This document shows positions 1 through 7,271 of a DNA stretch of 16,785 nt, piece by piece. Within the stretch, counting starts at the first letter, position 1; each line of letters starts with the position of its first letter. This DNA comes from JASJBU01 sp965372385 (GTDB lineage: Bacteria > Pseudomonadota > Gammaproteobacteria > Chromatiales > Chromatiaceae), in contig CBDVCD010000044.1 in the NCBI GenBank assembly GCA_965372385.1, positions 1 through 16,785 of the forward strand. The letters are read 5' to 3'. The notes under the pieces were generated by a model. It was not told the DNA's origin and made no database searches. It saw only the letters and a list, made by a program, of their open reading frames with translations. Position numbers and translations under genes: made by a program.

Positions 1-172
1 ATGCTTTTTATTTCAGATAGATATGCGAGGGGCAACGGTCGTTTGGGCCTATAGACTGCACCGAACATACCCTGTTCCAAGATAATCAGTAAGTTATTGA
101 TTTTACAGGCTCTGAAAATCCCCGTGTCGTTTCCGTCGACAAAATGACCTGATGAACCCGGTTTAATCTTGT
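1..172. other. Non-coding stretch downstream of the RES toxin gene
   Basis: I see no supportable gene here. An ATG at position 1 opens only a 17-codon frame. A short inverted repeat, TGTCG at 125-129 and CGACA at 137-141, lies about 30 bases past the toxin stop. It has no clear run of T after it on the minus strand, so I do not call it a terminator. Confidence 0.5.
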
Positions 173-862
173 TTAACGCCGATACTCGGTTTTTATATAG
201 ATGGTACTGATTGTTGTGCCATCCCAGACATAACAATAATGAGGATCTTGAGTGACGGGCTGTAAAATGCAGGGTCGAAACACGGCGATACATTCACCGC
301 CTGGATCACGTACACTGCTATAGGCGATGCCACTTGAGCCTTCGGCGCGTAATTCCTTGGCAAACGATTGCGGAGCCATGTAATGATCCGGTTCGGGATC
401 ATAGATATCGACCAATTCATCCTGTTTGCCACGAATATCATGGAGGTTAGCATCGATATTTGACGCATAGCTTCGCATATCAAGCTCGATTGGGGATTCA
501 TTTGTGGCGGTAAGGAACCGGATCCGATGAAAACAGGTTTCTGTGATGGCAGTGCCAATACTCGTGGCCGCGTAATATATGCCGTAGCTTCCATCGGTAA
601 ATCGGCTGCCTTCTGGGTTTAAGTGGGTGAAAGCGGCCATGATCGGAGTGGTTCCTTCACCAGTAATCCGGTCTTCTTCAGGCACAAGGGAAATATCGCC
701 GGTTTCTTCACGCAGACGATCATTGGTGATGCTTTCAATGGTAAATAGAATCTCCAGATCTTCTGCATGGGCGACCCGGTCGAATAGACCCATAGGCGGA
801 AAGCGACTGGATATCAGCCGCCATGAGGGCATCCAGTTAATACGGCTGAGCTTTGGTGTCAC
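173..862 (-). CDS. RES-domain toxin (RES family NAD+ phosphorylase / ADP-ribosyltransferase type)
   Basis: This 229-residue protein matches the RES domain over nearly its whole length. Visible family landmarks are WRLISSRFPP near residue 14, the THLNPEGSRFTDG segment near 79-91 (Arg87), TAITET near 104-109 (Glu108), LDMRSY near 127 and SSVRDPGGECIAVFRP near 182-197. RES toxins are known to act on NAD+, either degrading it by phosphorolysis or, in ParT-like members, transferring ADP-ribose to a target. Which reaction this one performs cannot be read from the sequence. The start is a GTG whose bases overlap the antitoxin stop (GTGA, 4-base overlap), so translation is probably coupled. A later ATG at codon 11 would still keep the domain. 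The gene order, antitoxin first and toxin second, is the usual one. Length is normal and no key motif is missing, so the toxin looks intact. Confidence 0.93.
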   Translation of the reverse strand: MTPKLSRINWMPSWRLISSRFPPMGLFDRVAHAEDLEILFTIESITNDRLREETGDISLVPEEDRITGEGTTPIMAAFTHLNPEGSRFTDGSYGIYYAATSIGTAITETCFHRIRFLTATNESPIELDMRSYASNIDANLHDIRGKQDELVDIYDPEPDHYMAPQSFAKELRAEGSSGIAYSSVRDPGGECIAVFRPCILQPVTQDPHYCYVWDGTTISTIYIKTEYRR

Positions 863-1269
863 GACCAGCCACGCTGTGCATCCAGGTACTGACGTACAAC
901 ATAGAGATCGGCAACATTGCCAGAGAGCATCCGCTCCAGCGCTGAGCGCCCGCCAAAAGGCGTTGCGGCATTGGGTCGGTGAATCCAGCCATCAGCCGAC
1001 TCTGCCTTTGGCAGGACGATCTGTAATGCCTTGTAGATGCCAAAGATATAAGACAGACGCTCTAGCTTCTCTTTGGTGAGGCGCGCACTTTCCGGGTCAC
1101 GTTTCCATTTGAAATAGGTACTGCGTGTGCGCTCATCAAAGCCGAGCAACGTCATGGCCTGTACAGCGTTCAAATTCCAATCACTGGCAATGTTAAAGAA
1201 TGTCCGCAAGGCTGCGCCGGCAGTCTTTGCCGGATCTAATGCCAGATTCTTTTCTATGGATGTCTTCAT
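859..1269 (-). CDS. Xre/MbcA/ParS-type antitoxin of the RES toxin
   Basis: The protein is 136 residues from the chosen ATG. An N-terminal helical part (about 17-60) resembles the Xre-like DNA-binding domain of these antitoxins. The C-terminal part, from about residue 70, carries the toxin-binding signature: RLSYIFGIYKAL, then a WIHRPNAATPFGGRSALERM segment ending in VRQYLDAQRG. In this family the antitoxin neutralises the RES toxin by blocking its active site and represses its own operon. An upstream in-frame ATG at 1314 would add 15 residues. I prefer 1269 because AGAAAGG stands about 7 bases before it and because the added residues match nothing in the family. The stop overlaps the toxin's GTG by 4 bases. 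The intact pair and its operator suggest a working, autoregulated cassette. Confidence 0.9.
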   Translation of the reverse strand: MKTSIEKNLALDPAKTAGAALRTFFNIASDWNLNAVQAMTLLGFDERTRSTYFKWKRDPESARLTKEKLERLSYIFGIYKALQIVLPKAESADGWIHRPNAATPFGGRSALERMLSGNVADLYVVRQYLDAQRGWS

Positions 1270-1322
1270 CAACTGACCTTTCTCTGCTATGTAGATCACA
1301 TTAATATTCTTCATCTAGCGGC

Positions 1323-1369
1323 AAGTACATTATAGTACTGTATGCATTATAAAGTACTATAATGTACTT
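1323..1369. promoter_or_regulatory. Perfect inverted-repeat operator / promoter region of the toxin-antitoxin operon
   Basis: The left arm AAGTACATTATAGTACT (1323-1339) is the exact reverse complement of the right arm at 1353-1369, with a 13-base spacer. Each arm contains two GTAC cores 10 bases apart (1325, 1335 and 1354, 1364), one helical turn. On the minus strand TATAAT occurs at 1329-1334 and 1346-1351; on the plus strand it occurs at 1358-1363. The site lies 54 bases upstream of the preferred antitoxin start. The simplest reading is an antitoxin-bound operator overlapping the promoter. The binding protein is inferred, not shown, and no convincing -35 box was found. Confidence 0.75.
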
Positions 1370-1420
1370 TTGTGGTATATGAGTAGCTCGGTCAAGACCA
1401 AGTATTTATTAACATATTGG

Positions 1421-1444
1421 CATGATATTTAAGGAATTATCATG
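1421..1444. promoter_or_regulatory. Second short palindrome, CATGATA-N10-TATCATG
   Basis: CATGATA (1421-1427) and TATCATG (1438-1444) are exact reverse complements separated by 10 bases. The right arm contains the ATG that opens the doubtful ORF at 1442, and its Shine-Dalgarno-like AAGGA sits in the spacer. It could be a regulator-binding site or an mRNA hairpin hiding that start, or chance in AT-rich DNA. Confidence 0.35.
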
Positions 1445-1702
1445 ATCAGGTCTCCCTGTGATAACTACAAAGACAGGTGGCCTGGCGGGAGGGTCCGGAG
1501 GTGTCCGATGACGGAGTTGGTCCCAGTGAAGATATCTCTCTTTGATCAAGGGGCCACACCCCAGCACCATGGAAAGTTCTTCCGATTTCAGCGTTTCCAG
1601 AATTTGTGTGAGTGGCTGAGGAAAAGCGACCAGAAGCCCAGCAGAAATCGATCAAGTGCCGGTTTTTATGCGAGAAGGAATAATTCGCCACACAACAGTT
1701 GA
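1442..1702 (+). CDS. Doubtful small ORF, no recognisable family
   Basis: This is an 86-codon frame opening with ATG, with AAGGA 6 bases upstream. I recognise no domain, signal peptide or membrane segment. The product is rich in Arg, Asn and Ser and does not look like a folded family member. The opposite strand carries an equally unconvincing 81-codon frame (1446-1691). It lies between the toxin-antitoxin operator and a MITE-like element, so degraded mobile DNA is as likely as a gene. The only positive evidence is the plausible ribosome-binding site and the palindrome around the start. Confidence 0.18.
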   Translation: MIRSPCDNYKDRWPGGRVRRCPMTELVPVKISLFDQGATPQHHGKFFRFQRFQNLCEWLRKSDQKPSRNRSSAGFYARRNNSPHNS

Positions 1703-1731
1703 CCGCTACGGAGTGAATCCAACTGCCCTTT

Positions 1732-1899
1732 CTAGGAGGCTGTCGGATTTAACACTGTTTGGCTGCAAATCCCTAGATGACGATCAACTCAGCTTATCAA
1801 ACTCGTTAAATAGCCCTGCTATTCGCCTCGCTTGATAAACTGATTTGATTCGCCCCCAGTGATTTTCGCTTCAAACGGTTAAACCCGACAGCCTCCTAG
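1732..1899. mobile_element. MITE-like 168-base element folding end to end
   Basis: The ends are near-perfect inverted repeats of 22 bases: CTAGGAGGCTGTCGG... at 1732-1753 and its reverse complement at 1878-1899, with one mismatch. The similarity continues inward in imperfect form (GTTTG...AAATC...CT on both arms; TCA-CTTATCAA against TTGATAA). It closes at AATAGC (1809-1814), loop CCT, GCTATT (1818-1823), almost exactly at the midpoint. There is no transposase, so this would be a non-autonomous element. The palindromic CTAG at both ends may be a target-site duplication or part of the repeat. Inverted repeats starting GGAGGCTGTCGG suggest mobilisation by a DDE insertion sequence; I do not assign the family. 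It lies 11 bases beyond the glgP stop and may act as its transcript end. Confidence 0.7.
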
Positions 1900-1910
1900 T
1901 CAGCAGCTGC

Positions 1911-4385
1911 TCAACCTTCCCCTGATGCCCCAATTCCCCAGATCTTCTCCGCGTACTGCTGGATCGTGCGGTCACTGGAGAAAAACCCCATCCTGGCCGT
2001 GTTGAGAATAGCCATACGATTCCAACTTTCTGGACGTTGGTAAACAGTGTCCGCCCGGTCGCTGATATCGAGATAGGATTGAAAGTCGGCCAGTACCATG
2101 AAGGGATCGCTGTTGAGCAGGGTTTCAGTAAGCACCCGGTAGCGATTGGGGTCTTCAGGGGAGAAGAAGCCATTGCCGATCATATCCACTACCTGCCGCA
2201 GCATCGAATTGGTTTCGTAGTAATGGCGAGGATGGTAGCCGTTACTCTGCAGTTCCTGCACGCCGTCTGTGGTGAGGCCGAAGATGAAGATGTTTTCATC
2301 ACCGACCTGTTGGTGCATCTCAATATTGGCTCCGTCCATGGTGCCCATGGTGAGTGCTCCGTTGAGGGCCAGTTTCATATTCCCGGTACCGGAGGCTTCC
2401 AGACCAGCGGTTGAGATCTGCTGTGAAAGTTCCGCGGCGGGGATGATATCGCTGGCAGTGGTGACATCGTAGTTGGGGATAAACAGGACCTTCAGGCGTT
2501 CGTTGACCTCTTGATCGTTGTCGATGACGTCGGCTACATCGTTGATCAGCCGAATAATCAACTTGGCGATAAAGTAGCCAGGAGCTGCCTTACCACCGAA
2601 GATGAAGGTGCGGGGAACGAAGTCTGCCTGGGGGTTCTCCGACAACCGGTTATAGAGGGCGATGACTCGCATGATATTAAGCAGTTGGCGCTTATACTCA
2701 TGGAAACGTTTGACCTGGACATCAAACAGGGTGTCCGGATTGATCTCGGTCCCCAAGTAGTAACGCACCAACTGGGCGAGGTGCCTCTTGTTGGCATGCT
2801 TCGCCTCCATGAAGCGCTTTTGAAAGTTGCCATCGTTGGCAAAATCCTCCAGTTTCGCGAGTTGCTTCAGGTCGCGGGTCCAGTCCTCCCCGATCGCTTC
2901 GCAGATCAGCTTGGAGAGTCTGCTATTGGATTGCAGCAGCCAACGTCGAGGGGTAATCCCGTTGGTGATATTGATGATCTTGCCGGGGTAGATCTTATCG
3001 AAATCCCTGAAGGTAGAATTACGCAGCAGCTTGGAGTGGAGGGCGGAGACCCCGTTCACCTTATGGCTGCCGACGATGGCGAGATGGGCCATGCGGACGC
3101 GCCGCTCGCCGCTCTCATCAAGAATGGAGACCCGATTCAGGATCTCCAAGTCACCGGGATGTTGATGTCCCACCATCAACAGAAAGCGTCGGTTGATCTC
3201 ATAGATGAGCTGCAGGTGGCGCGGTAGCAGGTCTTCGAACATCTGTACCGGCCAGGTTTCCAGTGCCTCTGGCAGCAGTGTGTGGTTGGTATAGGAGAAG
3301 ACTCGGGTGGTTATCTCCCAGGCCTGCTGCCATTCAAGGTGGTGCTTATCGAGCAGCAGACGCATCATCTCCGGTATGGCGACGGCGGGGTGGGTGTCGT
3401 TGAGCTGGATCGCCACCTTGTCCGGCAGTTCCGCCATATCGTCGTGATCGTATAAGAATCGGCGCAAAATATCCTTGAGCGAGGCGCTGACGAAGAAGTA
3501 TTGCTGCTTCAGTCGCAGTACCTTGTTCATGACACTGCTGTCATCCGGATAGAGTACCTTGGAGATGTTTTCTGAAAAGGTCTTGTCCTCCACCGCCTGG
3601 GTGTATTCCCCTAAATTGAAACGATTCAGATCGAAGTCTTCGTAGGCCTTGGCGCTCCACAGGCGCAGATTGTTGACCGTGTCGTTGTGGAACCCGGGAA
3701 TAGGGGTATCGAAGGCCTGGGCGAGAACAACGTCACCCTCGATCCAGTCGAAATGACGATCGCCGTCCGCCTCCTGGTACTCCATCACCCGACCACCGAA
3801 GCGAATTTTATAGGAGACCTCGGGACGGGGGAACTCCCAGGGGTTGCCGTGGTTGAGCCAGTTTTCCGGCAATTCCACCTGCTGGTTGTCCTCGATCTTC
3901 TGGCGGAACATGCCATATTCGTAACGAATGCCATAACCATAACCGGGAATGTTGAGGGTGGCCATGGAGTCGAGAAAACAGGCCGCCAGCCTGCCCAGTC
4001 CGCCGTTGCCCAAGGCTGCGTCGTGTTCCAGATTACGCAGGGATTCCAATTCCATGCCGAGCTTATGCAGTGCATTGCTGCAGGCATCATGGATATCCAT
4101 ATTCAGCAGACTGTTGATCAGGCTGCGGCCGATGAGGAACTCCATGGAGAGGTAATAGACCCGCTTCTCATCATGCCTGTAGTAGTTGCGCTGAGTCTCC
4201 ATCCAGCGTTCGATGAGTCGGTCGCGCACCACGTGGCTGAAGGCCATCATCCAGTCATGTTCCGTGGCGGTAAAGGGGTCTTTGCCGATGGTATAGACCA
4301 GATGGTTGGAGACGGAGCGTTGGATGGCCTTCGGGTCTGAGCCGAGATAGTCGTATTTGAAGGCGTTGTGTTGAATATCGCTCAT
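1911..4385 (-). CDS. glgP: Glycogen/starch/alpha-glucan phosphorylase
   Basis: This 824-residue protein is the normal length for the GT35 phosphorylases. It releases glucose-1-phosphate from the non-reducing ends of alpha-1,4-glucans using inorganic phosphate, in the cytoplasm. Family landmarks are YYLSMEFLIGRSL near residue 77-89, the DAALGNGGLGRLAACFLDS block near 124-142, VQLNDTHPA-like IQLNDTHPAVAIPEMMR, and VKRFHEYKRQLLN. The pyridoxal-phosphate site is EASGTGNMKLALNG, with Lys671 as the expected Schiff-base lysine. The start ATG has no strong Shine-Dalgarno, and I see no better in-frame alternative. A 152-base gap separates it from the VanZ-like gene upstream, so it may have its own promoter; a TATAAA lies on the minus strand about 40 bases before the start. 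No other glycogen gene is in the window. The MITE-like element follows directly. Confidence 0.97.
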   Translation of the reverse strand: MSDIQHNAFKYDYLGSDPKAIQRSVSNHLVYTIGKDPFTATEHDWMMAFSHVVRDRLIERWMETQRNYYRHDEKRVYYLSMEFLIGRSLINSLLNMDIHDACSNALHKLGMELESLRNLEHDAALGNGGLGRLAACFLDSMATLNIPGYGYGIRYEYGMFRQKIEDNQQVELPENWLNHGNPWEFPRPEVSYKIRFGGRVMEYQEADGDRHFDWIEGDVVLAQAFDTPIPGFHNDTVNNLRLWSAKAYEDFDLNRFNLGEYTQAVEDKTFSENISKVLYPDDSSVMNKVLRLKQQYFFVSASLKDILRRFLYDHDDMAELPDKVAIQLNDTHPAVAIPEMMRLLLDKHHLEWQQAWEITTRVFSYTNHTLLPEALETWPVQMFEDLLPRHLQLIYEINRRFLLMVGHQHPGDLEILNRVSILDESGERRVRMAHLAIVGSHKVNGVSALHSKLLRNSTFRDFDKIYPGKIINITNGITPRRWLLQSNSRLSKLICEAIGEDWTRDLKQLAKLEDFANDGNFQKRFMEAKHANKRHLAQLVRYYLGTEINPDTLFDVQVKRFHEYKRQLLNIMRVIALYNRLSENPQADFVPRTFIFGGKAAPGYFIAKLIIRLINDVADVIDNDQEVNERLKVLFIPNYDVTTASDIIPAAELSQQISTAGLEASGTGNMKLALNGALTMGTMDGANIEMHQQVGDENIFIFGLTTDGVQELQSNGYHPRHYYETNSMLRQVVDMIGNGFFSPEDPNRYRVLTETLLNSDPFMVLADFQSYLDISDRADTVYQRPESWNRMAILNTARMGFFSSDRTIQQYAEKIWGIGASGEG

Positions 4386-4537
4386 TACGTAATTAACTAT
4401 TAGTGGTACGGGGTTGTTTTATACACAAATTGTACGGATGGTTTCTGCACATCTCAGATGCCCGCTATCTTGCCCGTTAGCAAGTTGCTGATCAAGGGTG
4501 ACTGTTGGCTCGTAGGATCCGAATGGCGGTCTTCGGA

Positions 4538-4903
4538 CTATATGCTGGGTCGTTTGATGGGGGTCTTGAGCAGCCATGGCAGGAGGAATGGGTAGAGCAG
4601 CAGTCCCAGGGCATCCGCACTGAGATCCGCCAGGGAGAAGAACCTGTTTGGAATGAAATGCTGGGCGATTTCCAGCAACAGGCCGTAGGCGAACAGGAGA
4701 GAAAACTTACGCCAGTTCCAGGGAAGGCGGGGAAAGGCGAAATCAGCAAGCAGGGCAAGAACCAGGAAGGCGGCGACGTGCAGCTGTTTGTCGTTGATGT
4801 CGGGGATCAGTGGATGGTTGACCTGTGAGGTGGCCAGGTAGCTGATCGCCAGCATGGTCACAACCAGGGCGAAGCGGTAGAGATAACTGAGTGGCAGAGT
4901 CAC
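4538..4903 (-). CDS. VanZ-like integral membrane protein
   Basis: This 121-residue hydrophobic protein has about four membrane segments (roughly 7-23, 40-57, 66-82 and 97-111). The VanZ-like pattern is present: DKQLHVAAFLVLA in segment two, YGLLLEIAQHFIPNR with Glu78 and Gln81 after segment three, and a FSLADLSADALG turn before the last segment. VanZ itself gives low-level teicoplanin resistance, but most chromosomal VanZ-like proteins have no known function, so no resistance role is claimed. The start is GTG, with no strong ribosome-binding site. It begins 23 bases after the purD stop on the same strand, so it is probably cotranscribed and perhaps translationally dependent on purD. A shorter start at Met17 would break the first membrane segment. 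Confidence 0.85.
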   Translation of the reverse strand: MTLPLSYLYRFALVVTMLAISYLATSQVNHPLIPDINDKQLHVAAFLVLALLADFAFPRLPWNWRKFSLLFAYGLLLEIAQHFIPNRFFSLADLSADALGLLLYPFLLPWLLKTPIKRPSI

Positions 4904-4926
4904 TGTTTATATCATCGGTTCTGGCA

Positions 4927-6213
4927 TCAAGTCTTTTCCCTGGCCACGGCACGGTAGCCGATATCTGTGCGGTAGTATATCTTGTCCCAACTGATCGATC
5001 GGGTCAGTGTATAGGCCTTTTGCTGGGCCTTGGCAACCGATTCACCCAGGGCGGTGGCGCAGAGTACCCGGCCGCCGGCGGTGACGATCCGCCCCGCTTT
5101 TTCGCTGGTGCCTGCGTGAAAGACCTTCATATCGGGTTGCTCGGCTTCGGGCAATCCGGAGATGGGCAGACCCTTGTCGTAGCTGCCGGGATAGCCACCG
5201 GCAGCCAAAACCACGCCCAATGAGGCCCTGGGGTCCCAGGCAGTGGTTTCCCTGTCGAGTCTGCCCTCCAGGGCGGCTAGACAGTGGGCAACCAGGTCAG
5301 ATTGCATGCGCAACATGATGGGTTGGGTCTCGGGGTCACCGAAGCGGCAGTTGTATTCGATCACTTTGGGTGTGCCATCCGGCATGATCATCAGACCGGC
5401 ATAGAGAAAGCCGGTGTAGGCTAGTCCCTCGTCAGCCATACCCTGCACAGTGGGCAGAATCACTTCATCCATGATGCGCTGGTGGATCTTGCGGGTGACG
5501 ACTGGAGCCGGGGAGTAGGCGCCCATGCCACCGGTGTTGGGGCCGGTATCCCCATCGCCAACCCGCTTGTGGTCCTGACTGGTGGCCATGGGTAGGACAT
5601 GTTTCCCGTCAGCCATGACGATGAAGCTGGCCTCTTCACCAGCCAGATATTCCTCTATGACCATGCGATGGCCCGCCTCGCCAAAGGCATTGCCAGAGAG
5701 CATGTCGCGTACCGCGGTCTCGGCCTCCGCCAGGTTCATGGCGACGATGACCCCCTTGCCCGCGGCCAGTCCATCGGCCTTGATGACGATGGGCGCCCCC
5801 CTGCTCCTGAGATAGTCGAGGGCTTGTGTAATCTCAGTAAAGGTCTGATAGTCAGCGGTGGGGATCTGGTGGCGAGCGAGGAAATCCTTGGTGAAGGCCT
5901 TGGAGCCCTCCAGCTGGGCGGCGCCCCGGGTGGGGCCGAAGCAGGCTAGCCCCGCCTCGCTGAAGGCATCCACCAGGCCAAGCACCAGCGGGATCTCGGG
6001 ACCCACGATGGTGAGGCCAATCTCATGTTGTTTGGCAAAGTTGGTCAGTGAGTCGATATCCTCAACACCAATTGCTATGTTTTCCACTTTAGGTTCAAGC
6101 GCGGTGCCGGCATTGCCTGGGGCTACGTAGACCTTATCCGCCAGAGGAGACTGGGCCGCCTTCCAGGCCAGCGCGTGTTCGCGCCCGCCTGAACCGATTA
6201 CGAGGACGTTCAT
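4927..6213 (-). CDS. purD: Phosphoribosylamine-glycine ligase (GAR synthetase)
   Basis: PurD joins 5-phosphoribosylamine and glycine with ATP to give glycinamide ribonucleotide, the second step of de novo purine synthesis in the cytosol. At 428 residues it has the usual bacterial length. It opens with MNVLVIGSGGREHALAWK, the N-domain nucleotide-like loop. Next come GPEIPLVLGLVDAF and the ATP-grasp parts GSKAFTKDFLARH, VIKADGLAAGKGV and DHKRVGDGDTGPNTGGMGAYSP, then the metal-binding EYNCRFGDPETQ. No landmark is missing. It starts 11 bases after the purH stop on the same strand, the standard purHD arrangement, and is followed by the VanZ-like gene after 23 bases. The Shine-Dalgarno is weak (AAGAA), which fits coupling to purH translation. 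Confidence 0.97.
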   Translation of the reverse strand: MNVLVIGSGGREHALAWKAAQSPLADKVYVAPGNAGTALEPKVENIAIGVEDIDSLTNFAKQHEIGLTIVGPEIPLVLGLVDAFSEAGLACFGPTRGAAQLEGSKAFTKDFLARHQIPTADYQTFTEITQALDYLRSRGAPIVIKADGLAAGKGVIVAMNLAEAETAVRDMLSGNAFGEAGHRMVIEEYLAGEEASFIVMADGKHVLPMATSQDHKRVGDGDTGPNTGGMGAYSPAPVVTRKIHQRIMDEVILPTVQGMADEGLAYTGFLYAGLMIMPDGTPKVIEYNCRFGDPETQPIMLRMQSDLVAHCLAALEGRLDRETTAWDPRASLGVVLAAGGYPGSYDKGLPISGLPEAEQPDMKVFHAGTSEKAGRIVTAGGRVLCATALGESVAKAQQKAYTLTRSISWDKIYYRTDIGYRAVAREKT

Positions 6214-6224
6214 GTTCTTGAGTT

Positions 6225-7265
6225 TTAATGTCTGAAATGGCGCATGCCGGTGAAGACCATCGCCATGCCGTGTTCGTTGGCGGCCTGAATGGCCTCCTCG
6301 TCACGCATGGAACCACCGGGTTGGATGACCGCGGAGATGCCCGCTTCGGCGGCATTGTCTATGCCGTCACGGAAGGGGAAGAAGGCGTCTGATGCCATGA
6401 CGGATCCCTTGACCTCCAGTCCAGCCAGTTCGGCCTTGATGCCCGCGATACGGGCGGAGTTGATCCGGCTCATCTGACCGGCGCCGACACCGATGGTCAT
6501 GCCATCCCTGCCGTAAACAATCGCGTTGGATTTAACGAACTTGGCGACCCGCCAGGTGAAGAGCAAGTCACGCATCTCCGCTTCGGTGGGCTGACGTTCG
6601 GTGACCACCTTGATCTCATTGGTGAGTTGTAGATCGGCGTCCTGCACCAGGAGTCCGCCATTGACCCGTTTGAATTCCATGCGGTGCATGGCCTCGGCAC
6701 TCCATTCGCCGCACTCCAGCAGGCGCAGGTTTTTCTTGGTACTTACCGCTTCAATGGCGGCGGCGGAGACCTTCGGCGCAATGATGACCTCGACAAACTG
6801 CTTGTCGACGATGGCCTTGGCGGTTTCTCCATCCAACTCACCGTTGAAGGCAATGATGCCGCCGAAGGCGGATTCGGGGTCTGTACTGAAGGCCCGGGTG
6901 TAGGCATCCAGCAGGTTGTCACCCAAGGCCACCCCGCAGGGGTTGGCATGCTTGACGATCACACAGGCCGGGGCCTCATCAAAGTTCTTCACGCACTCCA
7001 GGGCAGCATCGGTATCGGCGATATTGTTATAGGAGAGTTCCTTGCCCTGGATCTGGGTGGCGGTGGCGACACTGACCTCATCGATCTTGTGATCCACGAA
7101 AAAGGCGGCCTTCTGATGCGGGTTTTCCCCATAGCGCATGGTCTGTGTCTGGGCGAACTGCATGGAGAGGGTGCGCGGGAAATCACTGACCTGTTCACCC
7201 AGGCGGGCGCCCAGGTAATTGGCAATCGCACCGTCGTAGCGGGCGGTATGCTCGAAGGTCTTCAC
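6225..7265 (-). CDS. purH: PurH C-terminal part (AICAR transformylase domain)
   Basis: These 346 codons follow the amber codon in the same frame and carry the whole formyltransferase domain: MRYGENPHQKAAFF, the catalytic VKHANPCGVALG, AFSTDPESAFGGIIAFN, FTWRVAKFVKSNAIVYG, SDAFFPFRDGIDNAAEAG and IQPGGSMRDEEAI. A separate start would have to be the GTG at 7263-7265, 6 bases after the stop. No Shine-Dalgarno stands at a useful distance, so only termination-reinitiation could plausibly make it. I take it to be the rest of one gene rather than a true separate gene. Confidence 0.8.
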   Translation of the reverse strand: MKTFEHTARYDGAIANYLGARLGEQVSDFPRTLSMQFAQTQTMRYGENPHQKAAFFVDHKIDEVSVATATQIQGKELSYNNIADTDAALECVKNFDEAPACVIVKHANPCGVALGDNLLDAYTRAFSTDPESAFGGIIAFNGELDGETAKAIVDKQFVEVIIAPKVSAAAIEAVSTKKNLRLLECGEWSAEAMHRMEFKRVNGGLLVQDADLQLTNEIKVVTERQPTEAEMRDLLFTWRVAKFVKSNAIVYGRDGMTIGVGAGQMSRINSARIAGIKAELAGLEVKGSVMASDAFFPFRDGIDNAAEAGISAVIQPGGSMRDEEAIQAANEHGMAMVFTGMRHFRH

Positions 7266-7271
7266 GTCGAG

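Noticed and set aside
1270..1314. 15-residue N-terminal extension of the antitoxin from the ATG at 1314
   Set aside because: The downstream ATG at 1269 has a good AAAGG site at the right distance, while the extension matches nothing in the family.
2511..4340. Plus-strand frames (238 and 217 codons) opposite glgP
   Set aside because: They lie wholly inside a well-matched glgP and have no ribosome-binding site or domain; shadows of the real coding strand.
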